Positions 23,604 through 34,113 of a stretch of DNA of 64,000 nucleotides are shown here, one piece after another (position 1 is the stretch's first letter; each line of letters opens with the position of its first letter). The stretch spans positions 17,574,542-17,638,541 of the forward strand of contig OY821791.1 of assembly GCA_963682175.1 (NCBI GenBank). Direction: 5' to 3'. The translations under genes were made by a program, and so were the position numbers. Below the pieces are notes generated by a model that saw only the letters and a list, made by a program, of their open reading frames with translations, searched no databases and was not told the DNA's origin. Source of the DNA: Triglochin maritima (Eukaryota > Streptophyta > Magnoliopsida > Alismatales > Juncaginaceae).

Positions 23604-24380
23604 TGTGGGATTGTTATGGCCCTAACTAATCTAATCAATTTCTCTTAAACATGCAGCAGAAACTATAATTAAAACAGTAGAAAAAGCAATGTAAACAGCA
23701 AGCCAACAAAGTGAATTAATAGAGGTTTGGCCACCCGCCTACTTCTTCTCTAGCAAGTTCCGCGAGCTCCGCCTACATCTTCACTATCCACTCCCCATTC
23801 CAGACCGGGAGAGAATGCTTTTACACTTCAAGCTCGCAAACAATCCTCGCCGAGCTTGGATCCTCTTCTCACAATCCGAGAAGAATGCTTTGGGCTTTCA
23901 CCAAAACCTTTCAAACTTACTTCGGGATTTCACCGAAACCTATGCTTCGTGACAGCTGAATTGAGTGGATCAAACACTCTCTAACTTGAGCACACTTTGA
24001 GTAAGATGTGGAGTTGATCAAAGGTGTGAAGTTTAGGCTCTTGAATGTAGGATTTAAATTTTAGGAGTTGGAGGATTCACTCTAAGGTATAATTGAGTTT
24101 GATGTAGAAGAGTTGTGTAAATAAGGTGTGTGAACCTCTATTTATAAGTTCCTAAAGATTTCTATCCGTTGGGGAAGATTTGGTTGAAGTTGGTGTAAGA
24201 TACACAAAACAGAAACTCAGATTAAGTAAATTTGTCCTAAACTGGTCGTCTGGTACATGATAAACAACCGATTGTTCCCTTAAAGATAATGAAACGTTCG
24301 AGCCAACTTAAGATACGGTCGAACCAATTGGGATATAACTTAAGTTATTTGTCAAACCAGGTCAGGGGTCGGTCGACCGA
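23604..24380 (-). repeat. Truncated 3' LTR of SIRE-like element
   Basis: Begins (plus strand) TGTGGGATTGTTATGG, matching 25636 onward, and includes the TATA region at about 24142-24152. It stops in the palindrome array near 24380. A pair at 24295/24316 keeps 21-bp spacing. Confidence 0.75.
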
Positions 24381-25600
24381 TATAAAGGTGCATGATTATT
24401 TCAATTTGGCATTGGAGATCAATAATAAGCTTTCTAGCATTCTTGTTCTTATCACAAATGATCTCATATTGTGTAACTAAATCATGAAATGCAATTTGAA
24501 GCTCATTAAAAGTATATGAATCATGTTTAGAGCACGAGTTATCACTAGAATATGATCTAGTTGAGCAAGAATTAGATTTAGTAGAAAAAAAGTTAGAGGT
24601 TACCTCACCTTGTTCATCTTCAATGGCCATGAAGTAAATGTGAGCAACTTCTCTTCTACATTGTAGAGATGATGATCATGAAGAGTCATTCCATGTTGCC
24701 TTGTGAGTTTCCATCTCCTTCTCTTTTCTCTTGCTCATTTCTCTTCCTCTTCTTCTTTCCATTCACTCATTTTCAGTCTTCTCCTTCTCCTTTTCTTTTT
24801 CATTTTTCTCACTTCTTCTTCCTCTTCTTTCTTTCATTTCTCCCTTATCTTTCTTGAGAAACTTGAAGAAGTCTGGCTAGGACTTCAATTTCCTTATTCT
24901 TCTCTCTCCTCCTCGGTTCATCAAATTTGGTAAGCAATACCAAGGTTGGGTTCTTCTTGGAGGCTTCTTTCTCTTTTTGATGACTCATTTGGAGTTTATT
25001 AGCGATGAGGTTTCCAATTAACTCCATTTTTAGTTGGGAAATGTCATATGCTTCCTCAATTGCAACGACCTTGTCTTCCTATTCGTTGCTGAGCGACTAG
25101 AGGAACTTTCTAGCCATGTCACCCTCACTGAAATTTCTTCAAGAACTTTGAGAGAATTAGTAATATAGGTGAAGTGAGTGTTCATCTCGCTTATGTTCTC
25201 ACTAGGTTGCATAGTGAAATTTTCATATTTATGCATGATTAGACTAATTCTTGTTTCTTTCATTTTACTATCTCCGTCGTGATGCATTTGAAGTCTATGC
25301 CAAATCTCATGTGCACTATCGTAGTCTCTAATCCTATTATATTCACCTTCATTCAAGCCACCATAAAGAATGTTCAATATACTATAGTTCATTTCATATT
25401 GTTTTATTTTGGCTCTAGTTAATGTGGCTAGAAATTGTGAATATCCTTAGGAGATTTGTAAGGGTTTTTGAGAAACATCCAATACTTAGATGTCACTAGA
25501 AATTAAGAATATCTTCATTCTATTATTCCAATAATCATAGTTTGACCCATTTAGTAAATCTAATCTAGTTGTGCTCAAACCCTCCACGTGATTAAGTATA
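24381..25600 (-). pseudogene. Copia gag (UBN2/SIRE type), broken, second family
   Basis: Reads right to left: NGSNYDYWNNRMKIF near 25540, LNEGEYNRIRDYDSAHEIWH and ISEMNTHFTYITNSLKVLEE in the frame 25030-25392, then further frames at 24845-25027 and 24352-24630. The last holds AIEDEQGE and the start of a coiled coil (YEIICDKNKNARKLI). It is homologous to the gag at 3501-4870 but clearly diverged. Stops and frameshifts interrupt it, and a Glu/Lys-rich low-complexity region lies at 24700-24850. No zinc knuckle or pol is seen. Confidence 0.75.
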
Positions 25601-25620
25601 TGAAATTTATTTAGCACCTA

Positions 25621-25634
25621 TGCTCTGATACCAA
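25621..25634 (-). other. Primer binding site (tRNA-iMet), minus strand
   Basis: The complement of TGCTCTGATACCAA reads TTGGTATCAGAGCA, adjacent to the LTR end at 25636. Confidence 0.85.
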
Positions 25635-25635
25635 A

Positions 25636-26927
25636 TGTGGGATCGTCATGACCCTAATTAATATAATCAATTTTATTTAATCTCTACTAAACATGCAATG
25701 GAAACTATAATTAAAATAGAAGAGAAAAACAATGCAAACTATAAGTTGACAAGGCAAATTTATAGAGGTTCGGTGACCCACCTATTTTATCTCTTGCAAG
25801 CTTTGCTCGACTCCGCGAGCTCCACCTATGTCCACTATCCACTCCTCATTACGGGCTGGGAGAGAACACCTTTACACTTCAAGCTCCCAAACAATCCTCG
25901 CCGAACTTGGATTCTCTTCTCACAATCCGAGAAGGATGCTTTGGGCTTTCACCGAAACCTTTATAATTTGTTTGGGGTTTTCACCGAAACCTATGCTTAT
26001 TGACAACTGAATTGAGTGGATTAAACACTCTCTAAGTTGAGCACAGTTTGAGTAATATGTGAAATTGATCAAATGTGTGAAGTTTAGGCTTTTCAGTGTA
26101 GGATTGAGATTTTGGGAGTTGGAGAATTCTCTCTAACGTATAGATGAGTTTGATGTATGATAATTATGTAAATAAGGTGTGTGAACCTCTATTTATAAGC
26201 TCCTAAAAATTTCTAACTGTTGGGGAAGATTTGGTTGAAGTTTGTGTAAGATACACAAAATAGAAACTTAAATTCCGTAAATTCTTCATAAACCGGTCGA
26301 CCTGTACGGGATAAACAATCGACCGTTTCCATAAAGATAAGGAAAATTGATCGAACACAATAAGAAGGTTCGTTCGACTGAAAATAACATGCACTTTTGG
26401 TGCACAAAATTGTATGCATCTGGTCGACCGCCGCAAGACATCGTTTGACCGGTGACCAAATGTATTTAGGAGTTTAGGTAGAATTATACGAATACGACCG
26501 TTATATAATACAACAAGAATAACGACCATACGAAAATGTGTACAATAGTTAACTGAAAATGCGAAATAGGTTGACCGCTGGAATTAGGTAAAACAACTAT
26601 TTATAAAACTATTAATTGGTAGAAACGTTCGAACGGAAAACTCGTTTCGGTCGAGCGTTCTACACAGACAGACAAAACTTTGGTTTAAGTGATTTCCTAC
26701 CTAAGTTTTGGTGACCTATTGAAGTTCAATTGATCTGAAAATTTGTGTGACTTATACAAGGAACTTAGTATCTATGTGAATAAATTTTAACTCTTGTGTG
26801 CTCAAGTTCACATAAGTTCCTAAGTCTCAAATAAAGTAAATTTACATGTCTTCAAGAAGCTTGATTACATGTCTTGATTTCATTCGAATTCTTCCTTGAG
26901 TATTGATCACTTGTAGATGTTAGCACA
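25636..26927 (-). repeat. 5' LTR of SIRE-like element
   Basis: 1292 bp with short inverted ends TGTG...CACA. Closely related to 20047-21401 and 23604-24380. It contains a TATA region (complement of CTATTTATAAGC at about 26190) and a partly decayed palindrome array at about 26290-26660. Confidence 0.8.
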
Positions 26928-26943
26928 ATATATTTTCTAGCAC

Positions 26944-27945
26944 AACCAACGGTCGTATTCATATTATTTACACATACCCCAAAATACTTTTTCCTATCAG
27001 TCGACCGAGGACCTCGTTCGGTCGACCGAACTTAAGGTGTCTCGACAAACCCAAACTGCTTGTTGGTTTTTGGTCGACCGTGGATCTTGTTTCGGTTGAC
27101 CGAATTTGATCATGTTTGTCAACCCCGTAGAGCCTGTTAGTTTTCGGTAGACCGAACCTTATACGGTGTTCGACCGTTAACGTAAGTGTACCCAAGTTAT
27201 ACCCTATTGCGGTCGACCGTTCCTTAACCGGTCGACCGAACCTTGGTCAAAATTGCCCAACGATCGACCGTTCTGCTCGATCCGGTCGACCGAACTCATT
27301 CAGTTTTGGGTCCTGCAATTTGTTGTCTTGTGTTTCTTCCACAAACACTTACCATCCGGTCGACCGTACTCATTCAGTTTTGGGTCTTGCAACTTGCTGT
27401 CTTGTGTTTCTTCCACAAACACTTACCAAACTTGTCCCTATGACACAATTACACAACTCTTACACTTCCGTTTGTCATATACACTTAAGAGAAAACTTCG
27501 AGTCTCCCAATCCCCAAATCTACTGTCCCAGCTTACACTTCCACACTTTACAATCAATTCCACATCTTAAGCTAAGTGTGCTCAAGTTAGAGAGTGTGTT
27601 CCACTCAACATTGTTGTTTAAGGAAGCAAGGACTTCGGTGAAATTCCAAAGTGTTCATCTAGGATTGTGAGAGAAGAATGTCAAGCTCACGAGGGTGTTC
27701 GTTGAGCTTGTTTTGTAAAACGCTTAATCTCGGCCAGGAACGAGGGAGTTCGAGTGGAGCTTGCAAGAGAGGAAGTAGGTGGGAGGCCGAACCTCTATAA
27801 AAATCATCGGGTCATTTTGTGGTTTGCTTTGTATTCTTTACTTGCTTGTTTATTTGTTTAAATTCCGCTGCATATACTTAATTGCTTAAAGACGTAGGTA
27901 ATTAGCCTAAAAGTGATTAGAATTAAAGACCCTTATGATCCTACA
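26944..27945 (+). repeat. 5'-truncated LTR fragment, SIRE-like family, plus strand
   Basis: The second half resembles 3060-3447 of the Copia LTR and the opposite strand of 25636-26300: the same order of GTGCTCAAGTTAGAGAGTG, GCAAGGACTTCGGTGAAA, CTCGGCC.GGAACG and GAACCTCTATAAA. It ends GATCCTACA without a primer site. It lies in opposite orientation to its neighbour at 25636-26927. Confidence 0.65.
26998..27366. repeat. Paired CGGTCGACCG array in LTR fragment
   Basis: Pairs start at 26998/27019, 27071/27093, 27145/27167, 27210/27229 and 27261/27283 (21, 22, 22, 19 and 22 bp), with a single copy at 27357. The first-member spacing is about 73, 74, 65 and 51 bp. A 62-bp direct repeat (about 27296-27360 and 27366-27428, containing GTCTTGTGTTTCTTCC) adjoins it. 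Confidence 0.8.
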
Positions 27946-28635
27946 TGATGGTGCAACACTCGCACCACCAGCTACCTTGCGTGATAGCCAACCCTCTGAC
28001 CATCACCCCCACCTCTCATCTCATTCAAGGACCAGGAGCATACCTGATCAGCAAGAAGGTTTCCTGAATTCAGACGAGGATGTTGTCCACCACTTCTCTT
28101 CTAGCCGCACAAGGTTGCCTTTGACGTTGCTTCACTCAGCTCGTCGGAGATCGGCCCACCAACACACCGGGGAGGAGAGGTTGGGTGGTATAACGAGAGA
28201 TGTGGGTGAGTAAAGAAAAGGCTGGAGAGGGACGGATGGTGAGGGGGGTTTTGTTTGCAACAACTCTTCAACTTCCATATTCTTCATGGCTATTCAAGTC
28301 ACGTCACAACATGCCAACAATGGCACCAAGCAAAGGCACCCAACAACCACGTAATAATGTGCATCAAAATCCCAAATGCACCCCTTCCAATTCCATGCCA
28401 CCTAAACATGGGCTCAGTCCAAACTCGCACCATTCACCCACTCGGGTCATATTGAGTCGATCAGGCTAGCAAATGCGTACTCGCCCGGTGAGTCACACTC
28501 GATCGACTGACAAGGAACCCGATTAAAATTAAGCATACAAACATACCACAAACTCAATTAGATAATCTACGAACTAAATTATGCATAAATGAGGAGAGTG
28601 GACTTATTAATATTAACATGAGAGCGGGTCTTACA
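27946..28635 (-). repeat. LTR fragment related to solo LTR 51775-54634
   Basis: The right end GAGAGCGGGTCTTACA matches GGGAGCGAGTCTTACA at 54619-54634. Internal text GGAGCATACCTGATCAGCAAG resembles AGGCATACCTGAGCAGCAAG at 54003-54022. Only about 690 bp remain. Short frames (27935-28213, 28200-28469) have no recognisable family and lie within the LTR. Confidence 0.5.
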
Positions 28636-29035
28636 TTGATATAGCTTGTTACTACTGCTACGGTGGAAAGAACGAGAGTGATGTATTTAGAAATATTGAC
28701 ATAAAACTATTATGTAACGTTTTGAGAGGATGAAAAATCGAAGAAGATTGTTCTGATCATGTATTAATGTATTGACTTTCACTTCAATTTATTATTATGT
28801 ATTTCAGATTAAAGTTATATTTGGGACTTCCTTTAAAACTTCCTGAGTCCGCCATTGCATATAATGATACTAGAATGAAATCCGTGTTTTACACAGTGTA
28901 ATTGTTTGTACGTGATTTGTTATTATTTTTTATAATCTTTTGTAAGAATTTAAGATTAATGCATGTCATATAGTTATCAGAACCGTTAAAGTAGTAATTT
29001 AACGTAGTCATACATGAGTAGTGCTTTTGTTACTT
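28636..29035. other. AT-rich spacer, nothing recognised
   Basis: No coding frame, repeat or family match is visible. Confidence 0.5.
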
Positions 29036-30441
29036 GAATTCGTTTCCATTTACAAATATCCGTGAACTTGCAAATATTCGTGATCATTTATATAATATAT
29101 ATTTAGGTTTAGACCATATTTACTTGAGTACCTATGTAAAACAATGATTTTATGCTTTACGAATGTAATAATAAAAATTGTACATATGCTCAATGCCAAA
29201 ATTGATTGTATATTCTTGTCGTAAGGATCTATTAACGTTGACATTATGTGCTAAACAACATTAAGTTAACACTAAATAATAATGTTATTATCTTAAATTG
29301 GTTTCTACTTGAATACCAATCTAAAAAGACAATTTGGATTTGCCTATAGAATTTCAGAAATGGCATGGGTAGCATAATGTTAGTTCGTATACACCCTCCT
29401 AAACTTGCCCATCGGAAGAATTAGGCTGCAAACGCTTCAATCAAAACAGACAGTGGTCAACCTTGTATAACAAAATTCACCAGTAGAAGTGTGAAAGTAA
29501 TTCCACATTATAAGATCCAAATAAAGAAATAAAAACACAGAATCCGAACACAAAAATACATGCGTATTATACCGATAATATAATGCCTTGGGTACCAATA
29601 CAATATGTGAGATTTTTCACGTGCAAATTCTGAACCAAACATCGATTGCTCAACCATAGGCTCAAGATTTTTTTTATCTTGGACATGGATGCCTCCAGCG
29701 TGGACATCTTATCGGACCCACACCCGGACGACAACCTGGACAAATGCCTCCCTCTGGTCGACCTTTAACAATACCACTCACATCTCCATTGCTTCCGCTA
29801 GCACCACTCCTATCACTTGCTTGTCCTCCAGGAGCACCATATTCGTCACTTCCTTTCTCAACGCTTTTCCCTATCAAATCTCTAGCTGAAGAAGAAATGC
29901 TTATATAAAGCAACAAAACAAGGAGAACAGGGGCCATGGACTTGAATGGAACCATAATATTGTTAAACATGCAACGAAGCTTAGGGAGCCCATTGTGGTA
30001 CAGTGGTTTATTTATTCGATGGATGGCGCATATCGACAATATAGATGTTTAAAAGTCAATATTTTGCTCACAACCTAGAGCATGGTGGGAACTGGGAAGA
30101 AGCGGACACATCCATGCATTTTCATTTTTTGTTGTTACTCGACTTAGTCAATTAATGTTGGCTCAACGCACCGCAATTGAACATCTCTAAGTCAAACCCT
30201 ACCATTGTGATAAAAGACAAAAGAGATTTTAGCTTCGTGCACCTTAAAAATATCAATATTTAACCTTCACCATTTGATATTCTTCAACTCCTCGTGTACA
30301 GTGGCGGAACTAGTAATTTCATTGGGTGGACTTAAATTAAGAGAAAATTATCATCATAAATGTGGTTTCAAAGTTATAAGTTTTTGTTAAAAGAAGACTA
30401 CATTTTCTCTTCAAAATTTTATGGTTGACCATTTGAAAGGA
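29036..30441. repeat. Duplicated segment, copy 1 (with intact peptide gene)
   Basis: Aligns with 34114-35264 from GAATTCGT.TCC to the shared end TAGTTGACCAT / TGGTTGACCAT. Differences include about 50 bp near 29348-29400 and about 200 bp at 30138-30340 present only here. The copies are separated by about 3.7 kb, of which 2.2 kb is a later solo LTR, so the original offset was under 3 kb. Substitutions throughout indicate an old duplication. Confidence 0.85.
29674..29970 (-). CDS. Putative small secreted four-cysteine peptide
   Basis: A 98-residue frame from the ATG at 29970; internal ATGs at residues 6 and 12 are alternative starts. A hydrophobic stretch (MAPVLLVLLLYISISSSA, residues 12-29) looks like a signal peptide cut after SSSA. 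A polar Gly/Ser/Asp-rich middle and a compact C-terminus with four cysteines follow: CPGCRPGVGPIRCPRWRHPC. This is the layout of plant secreted prepropeptides whose C-terminal part is released, but I do not recognise the family. An AT-rich TATA-like sequence (AATAAATAAACC on the minus strand, 30003-30014) lies about 35 bp upstream. There is no intron. The duplicated copy is broken, which shows this copy kept its frame while the other did not. The peptide may disulfide-bond (two pairs) and act outside the cell; this is inference. Confidence 0.6.
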   Translation of the reverse strand: MFNNIMVPFKSMAPVLLVLLLYISISSSARDLIGKSVEKGSDEYGAPGGQASDRSGASGSNGDVSGIVKGRPEGGICPGCRPGVGPIRCPRWRHPCPR

Positions 30442-31559
30442 ATGTGTTATAAAAGTTTTATTTTTATATGTTTTTTGTTATGAATTGAATGTATTGAATA
30501 TTTTGTTCATTGATTAATGTACTCGCCATTTGAAAGTGTTAGGGAAGAAGTTCTTGGTCCTTAAGCGTAGAGTTCTCAAAGATAATGGTTTGCATAAATC
30601 AAAAGTAATTCACAATCATGACAACTAACATGAGACATTGATTACCGAGTTAAGATTGTCATGTAGGTTAAAAGAGATATTATAGCTTTACAAATATTTA
30701 ACAACATGAGTATATAAAATAGAAAATATTTCTTTTATATATTGAATGGATCCAACGAATGAAACATTATGGAATTGGATTTCTGTCATTAATGTTTGAT
30801 TGTCTTTGAATCCTAAGATATGAGACCTATATCTTTTTACATAATGAGGGTATTATATGATTATTATCAAAAGTTATCATTGAGTATAGTGATGAAGATA
30901 CTAGTTGGTTATACATAATGTGTGATGGAAAAAAGTGATATGTCAAGATTATCATTGCCCCTCTTGACTTGAGTGATGATATTGCTGAGCCTCTTGATAA
31001 AGTGAAATTATAATGTGCACAATGTAACTTATGTATAGTTACATGTTTATATTAGCTTGAGATATCAAGAAATAAATATGTAATACAAAGATGACACATT
31101 TCTATTTTGTATAATATTCTCAATATGATGAGGCAAGTGATAACACAAGTGATATTACATATCACTAAATGAATCTTGTTTAGTTCGAGTGAGCAAAAAC
31201 ATATTTTTGTTATTTGAGTAACTACAACGTGTAACTATATACCGCTTATAGTTTATGATATAAAATATTTTATATCATTGCCAACATAATTTAGATTCTT
31301 CCATAGGTCACACCACAGAACTAGAAAACAATGAATTTGATTTTGTATTTTATATGATGTATTGAAATACATGTGATAAAATATTAAAGTCAAATGTGTC
31401 GTGATTACGACATGCTTACAATAATCAGTAAATTTATATGAGATGTAAATATATTATGGGGTATAATGTTTGACATTAGATATGATAATGTGTTGCATAT
31501 TGTAATGTCGTTCATAAAATATAAAGTATAAATTTGCTAAAACTCCAAACATCTAATTT
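30442..31559. other. AT-rich DNA between duplicated segments
   Basis: No gene or transposon recognised. Phrases such as ATATGAGACCTATATC and GTGATATGTCAAGATTATCA hint at an old LTR but no ends are visible. Confidence 0.45.
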
Positions 31560-31616
31560 TGTTGGATATTGGTCCAAAATTTGATAATGGCAAAAGTCTG
31601 GGACTTTTCCCAATTG

Positions 31617-31824
31617 AGAAATGGTCGTTCGACTGACAAACGTTGTTCGACCGAAATTAGGATTTTTTCCTGTTTGAGAAACGATCAACCGTTTGGACGT
31701 GTGGCTCGACCGAAACCAGGGATTTTGGATTGTGGTGAATCCGTCGACCGGTTAGACGTGTTGTCCGACCGAAATTAACAATTTATAACCGATCGGTCGA
31801 ACGGTTGGCTATTTTGGTCAACCG
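31617..31824. repeat. ~60-bp tandem units each with two palindromes
   Basis: Units starting at about 31617, 31677 and 31736 share GAGAAA.GNTC..CG and end with a CGACCGAAATT-type member. Motif pairs start at 31626/31644, 31682/31703, 31741/31762 and 31794/31815 (18, 21, 21 and 21 bp). The block lies just outside the solo LTR start at 31881 and is probably a relic of another LTR. Confidence 0.65.
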
Positions 31825-31880
31825 TTTGCGCACGGTTTTCCTGAAATAATTAGAGAATTTCTTTGATCATGGGTTGAATT

Positions 31881-34113
31881 TGTTCCAATTTGGTTAGAGG
31901 AGGTTATATGATGATTACGTGTCAAAATATGATTGGTTTAGAGGATCTATTAACAATGATGTGTAAGTGGGTTACACACGATGTGGAATGAAGGAAGTCC
32001 CATCAATAGGTCTCTCCTCTCTTCCTTGTTGATATAAATGCAAAAATTTCTCCTCTCCATATTTATCAACCAAACCCATCCGCAAATTCCATTGTTAGTT
32101 GAATGTTTGAAATATTAAATTCTGTGGAGCATTGAAGGGGTAATTAGCTAGATTCTAGCATTGAATTAGAGTATGGTAAACACTTGGAGGAATTTTGAAG
32201 CGATTTGACGTGCGACTCATCTTTTTATTGCTAAAAGGGATTCAATAATCCCCTAGATATTATCCAATCTACGCATTTCAATATTAAATAGTTTATGATA
32301 TATATTAAAAAACAATTAGGAATTTTTTATTTTAAAATTATTGAAAAATATGAAAATCGATCCTAAATGCTTGTAATTTTTTTTAAAAATATACACTAGT
32401 ATAGGGCACGACGTCCTACATTATTGGTGTATGAGAAGGTGTAGGTATTTAAAGGTAAAACACTCCTTTCCTCTCCCTCACTCTTCACTCTCTCACTCAT
32501 ATATCTCTCTCTCAAATTCACCTATCTCCCTCCCTTTCAATCTGGTAGTGTGTAGAGGTGTTGTGAGCAAGGAGAGAATCCAGTAAGGTGTGGATGGTGG
32601 AGAACGTGCATGGGGTTGGTGGAGAACTCGGTGTGAGGTGATCCGCTGGAGGTACGAGGAAGTGAAGTGGAGGTCATTAACGACATTTGGAGCTTCGACA
32701 AATGTGAAAGGTATGCCAAGTTCAATTAGAAGTTCACACAAGGTGTGTGAGTGGTCGTGGACGTCGTCGGAGGTCGGAGACCTCGTTGGTGAAATGGTGC
32801 AGGAAGGTTGCTGCACTGGAATGATCGACCGATGTTGTTGTTGGTCGACCGGTCGTCGTGTAAATCTTAAATTTTACCCCGTGCCGGTCGAACGATGCCT
32901 AATGGCGGTCGACTGGTTGTGCATAATGAGCGGGAGGATGAAGAGTGTGTAAATTTTTGGGTCGGATGGGAGCCTTTGCCATTCTTCCGGTTGCTTCTAA
33001 ATTATGTTGGTTCCATGCCTAGACCTTCTAAACGATTGACCACCCTAGACCTTGGTTTGACCGATAACTAAATTGTACGGATGTAGTGTTCGACCAGTTT
33101 GAGTTCGGTTCAACCGGTTATGGCTTTGTGAAAACGTAGGAAAACTCTGTTATTTTCGGTCAAACGGGATCTCATTGCCATTCGACCGTTGCTTTGAATT
33201 ATTTAATGTTTTCTTGGCATAGACCTTCCAAACGGTCGACCGCCCATGATCCTTTGCACTATCGTTTTGAATGTATGTTCGTTTGACTGATTGAGTTGTC
33301 GTTCAGACCATTGTTTGGTTCAACTTCTGAAAGGTCGACCATGTGACTAATTTCAGTCGATCGTTGGTACTAGAGATTGAATTTGTTACTTTCATGCTTT
33401 TTTGCTCAAGGTTGTATTCCATATCTTATGTGGTGGACCCATGGGTTCGTGGATCCCAATGTGTTGTGTTGTTATGCAACTTTGTAGGGTGATGGGACTA
33501 CCAGCCTTGATGGCTACAGAGGTAATTGAATTGCCATTATGGCAGTGGAGTGTCAGCAACGTATGTGTCAGCTTGTGTGAGCAAACATGGTATCAGCTTG
33601 TGAGAGAAACCTATGAGTCAACTTATGTGAGCATACCTCCGCACTATCATATGTGGATGTTAGGGGTACCCGTGTGGGGCCTGATGTTATTGGTAGAATT
33701 ATTGTTCTTTATTAACCTGGTTTAGGAAGGTTTTATGTTGTATTATAGTATGCCATGTATACTAGTATGACATGTTTCTTCTACTATACATTCATATGCA
33801 TGTAGGTGTACTTGTTATAGGGGGTTTCCTTGTGAAACTCAGGCATTGTTTTATGTTCGCATTTCAGATCTTGAGCGACACTAAGTGTGTGGTGACTAAG
33901 AACGAGTGCAGAAGATTGGATCCTCTAGTCTTACTTTTGAGGTTGTTATGATTACTTGTATATGATCATTCTTGTCTTTTGATATAATCATACTTTTAAA
34001 AACTCCTGTGTAAATGATGCACTTTGTGATGTGATTGTGAGTGAATTCATCGTGTTCTTGGGTTTAAATTCTTGAGTTTTGAAATTTAAATTTTCTGTCG
34101 ATTTGACGTTACA
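31881..34113 (+). repeat. Solo LTR of a chromovirus-like Gypsy family
   Basis: 2233 bp, TGTTCC...CGTTACA, flanked by a perfect GAATT duplication (31876-31880 and 34114-34118). It is colinear with the Tekay LTR of element B: a TATA-like TATTTAAAGG at about 32443, a CT-rich start, a splice-donor-like AAGGTATG.CAA at 32708, a palindrome array, the phrase AAACTCAGGCATT and a similar tail (TTTTGAGGTNGTTGTGATTAC). No internal region remains, so the two LTRs recombined. It interrupts the duplicated peptide-gene segment at its left edge. Confidence 0.88.
32822..33370. repeat. Palindrome-pair array of solo LTR 31881-34113
   Basis: GGTCGACCG-type motifs pair at 32822/32842, 32885/32906, 33033/33053 and 33087/33106 (about 20, 21, 20 and 19 bp), with more decayed copies to 33370. 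As in element B, it lies downstream of the TATA box and of the donor-like site. Confidence 0.65.

Larger units (their letters stand above)
23604..26927 (-). mobile_element. Decayed SIRE-like Copia element, gag only
   Basis: On the minus strand: 5' LTR 25636-26927 (beginning TGTGCTAACATC, ending GATCCCACA), tRNA-iMet primer site 25621-25634, gag 24380-25600, then a truncated 3' LTR 23604-24380. The truncated LTR breaks off inside a GGTCGACCGA palindrome and is joined straight to gag, so pol and the U3 start are lost. Flanks AGAAT and ATATA do not match, so the original duplication is not preserved. It sits in the MULE pseudogene. Confidence 0.75.

Noticed and set aside
24703..24933. Phe/Ser-rich frame on the plus strand
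   Set aside because: It is the antisense of the Glu/Lys-rich region of the minus-strand gag pseudogene.
31560..34113. Alternative left end (TGTTGG at 31560) for the solo LTR
   Set aside because: Flanks AATTT and GAATT do not match, whereas the start at 31881 gives a perfect GAATT duplication and resembles the B LTR start.
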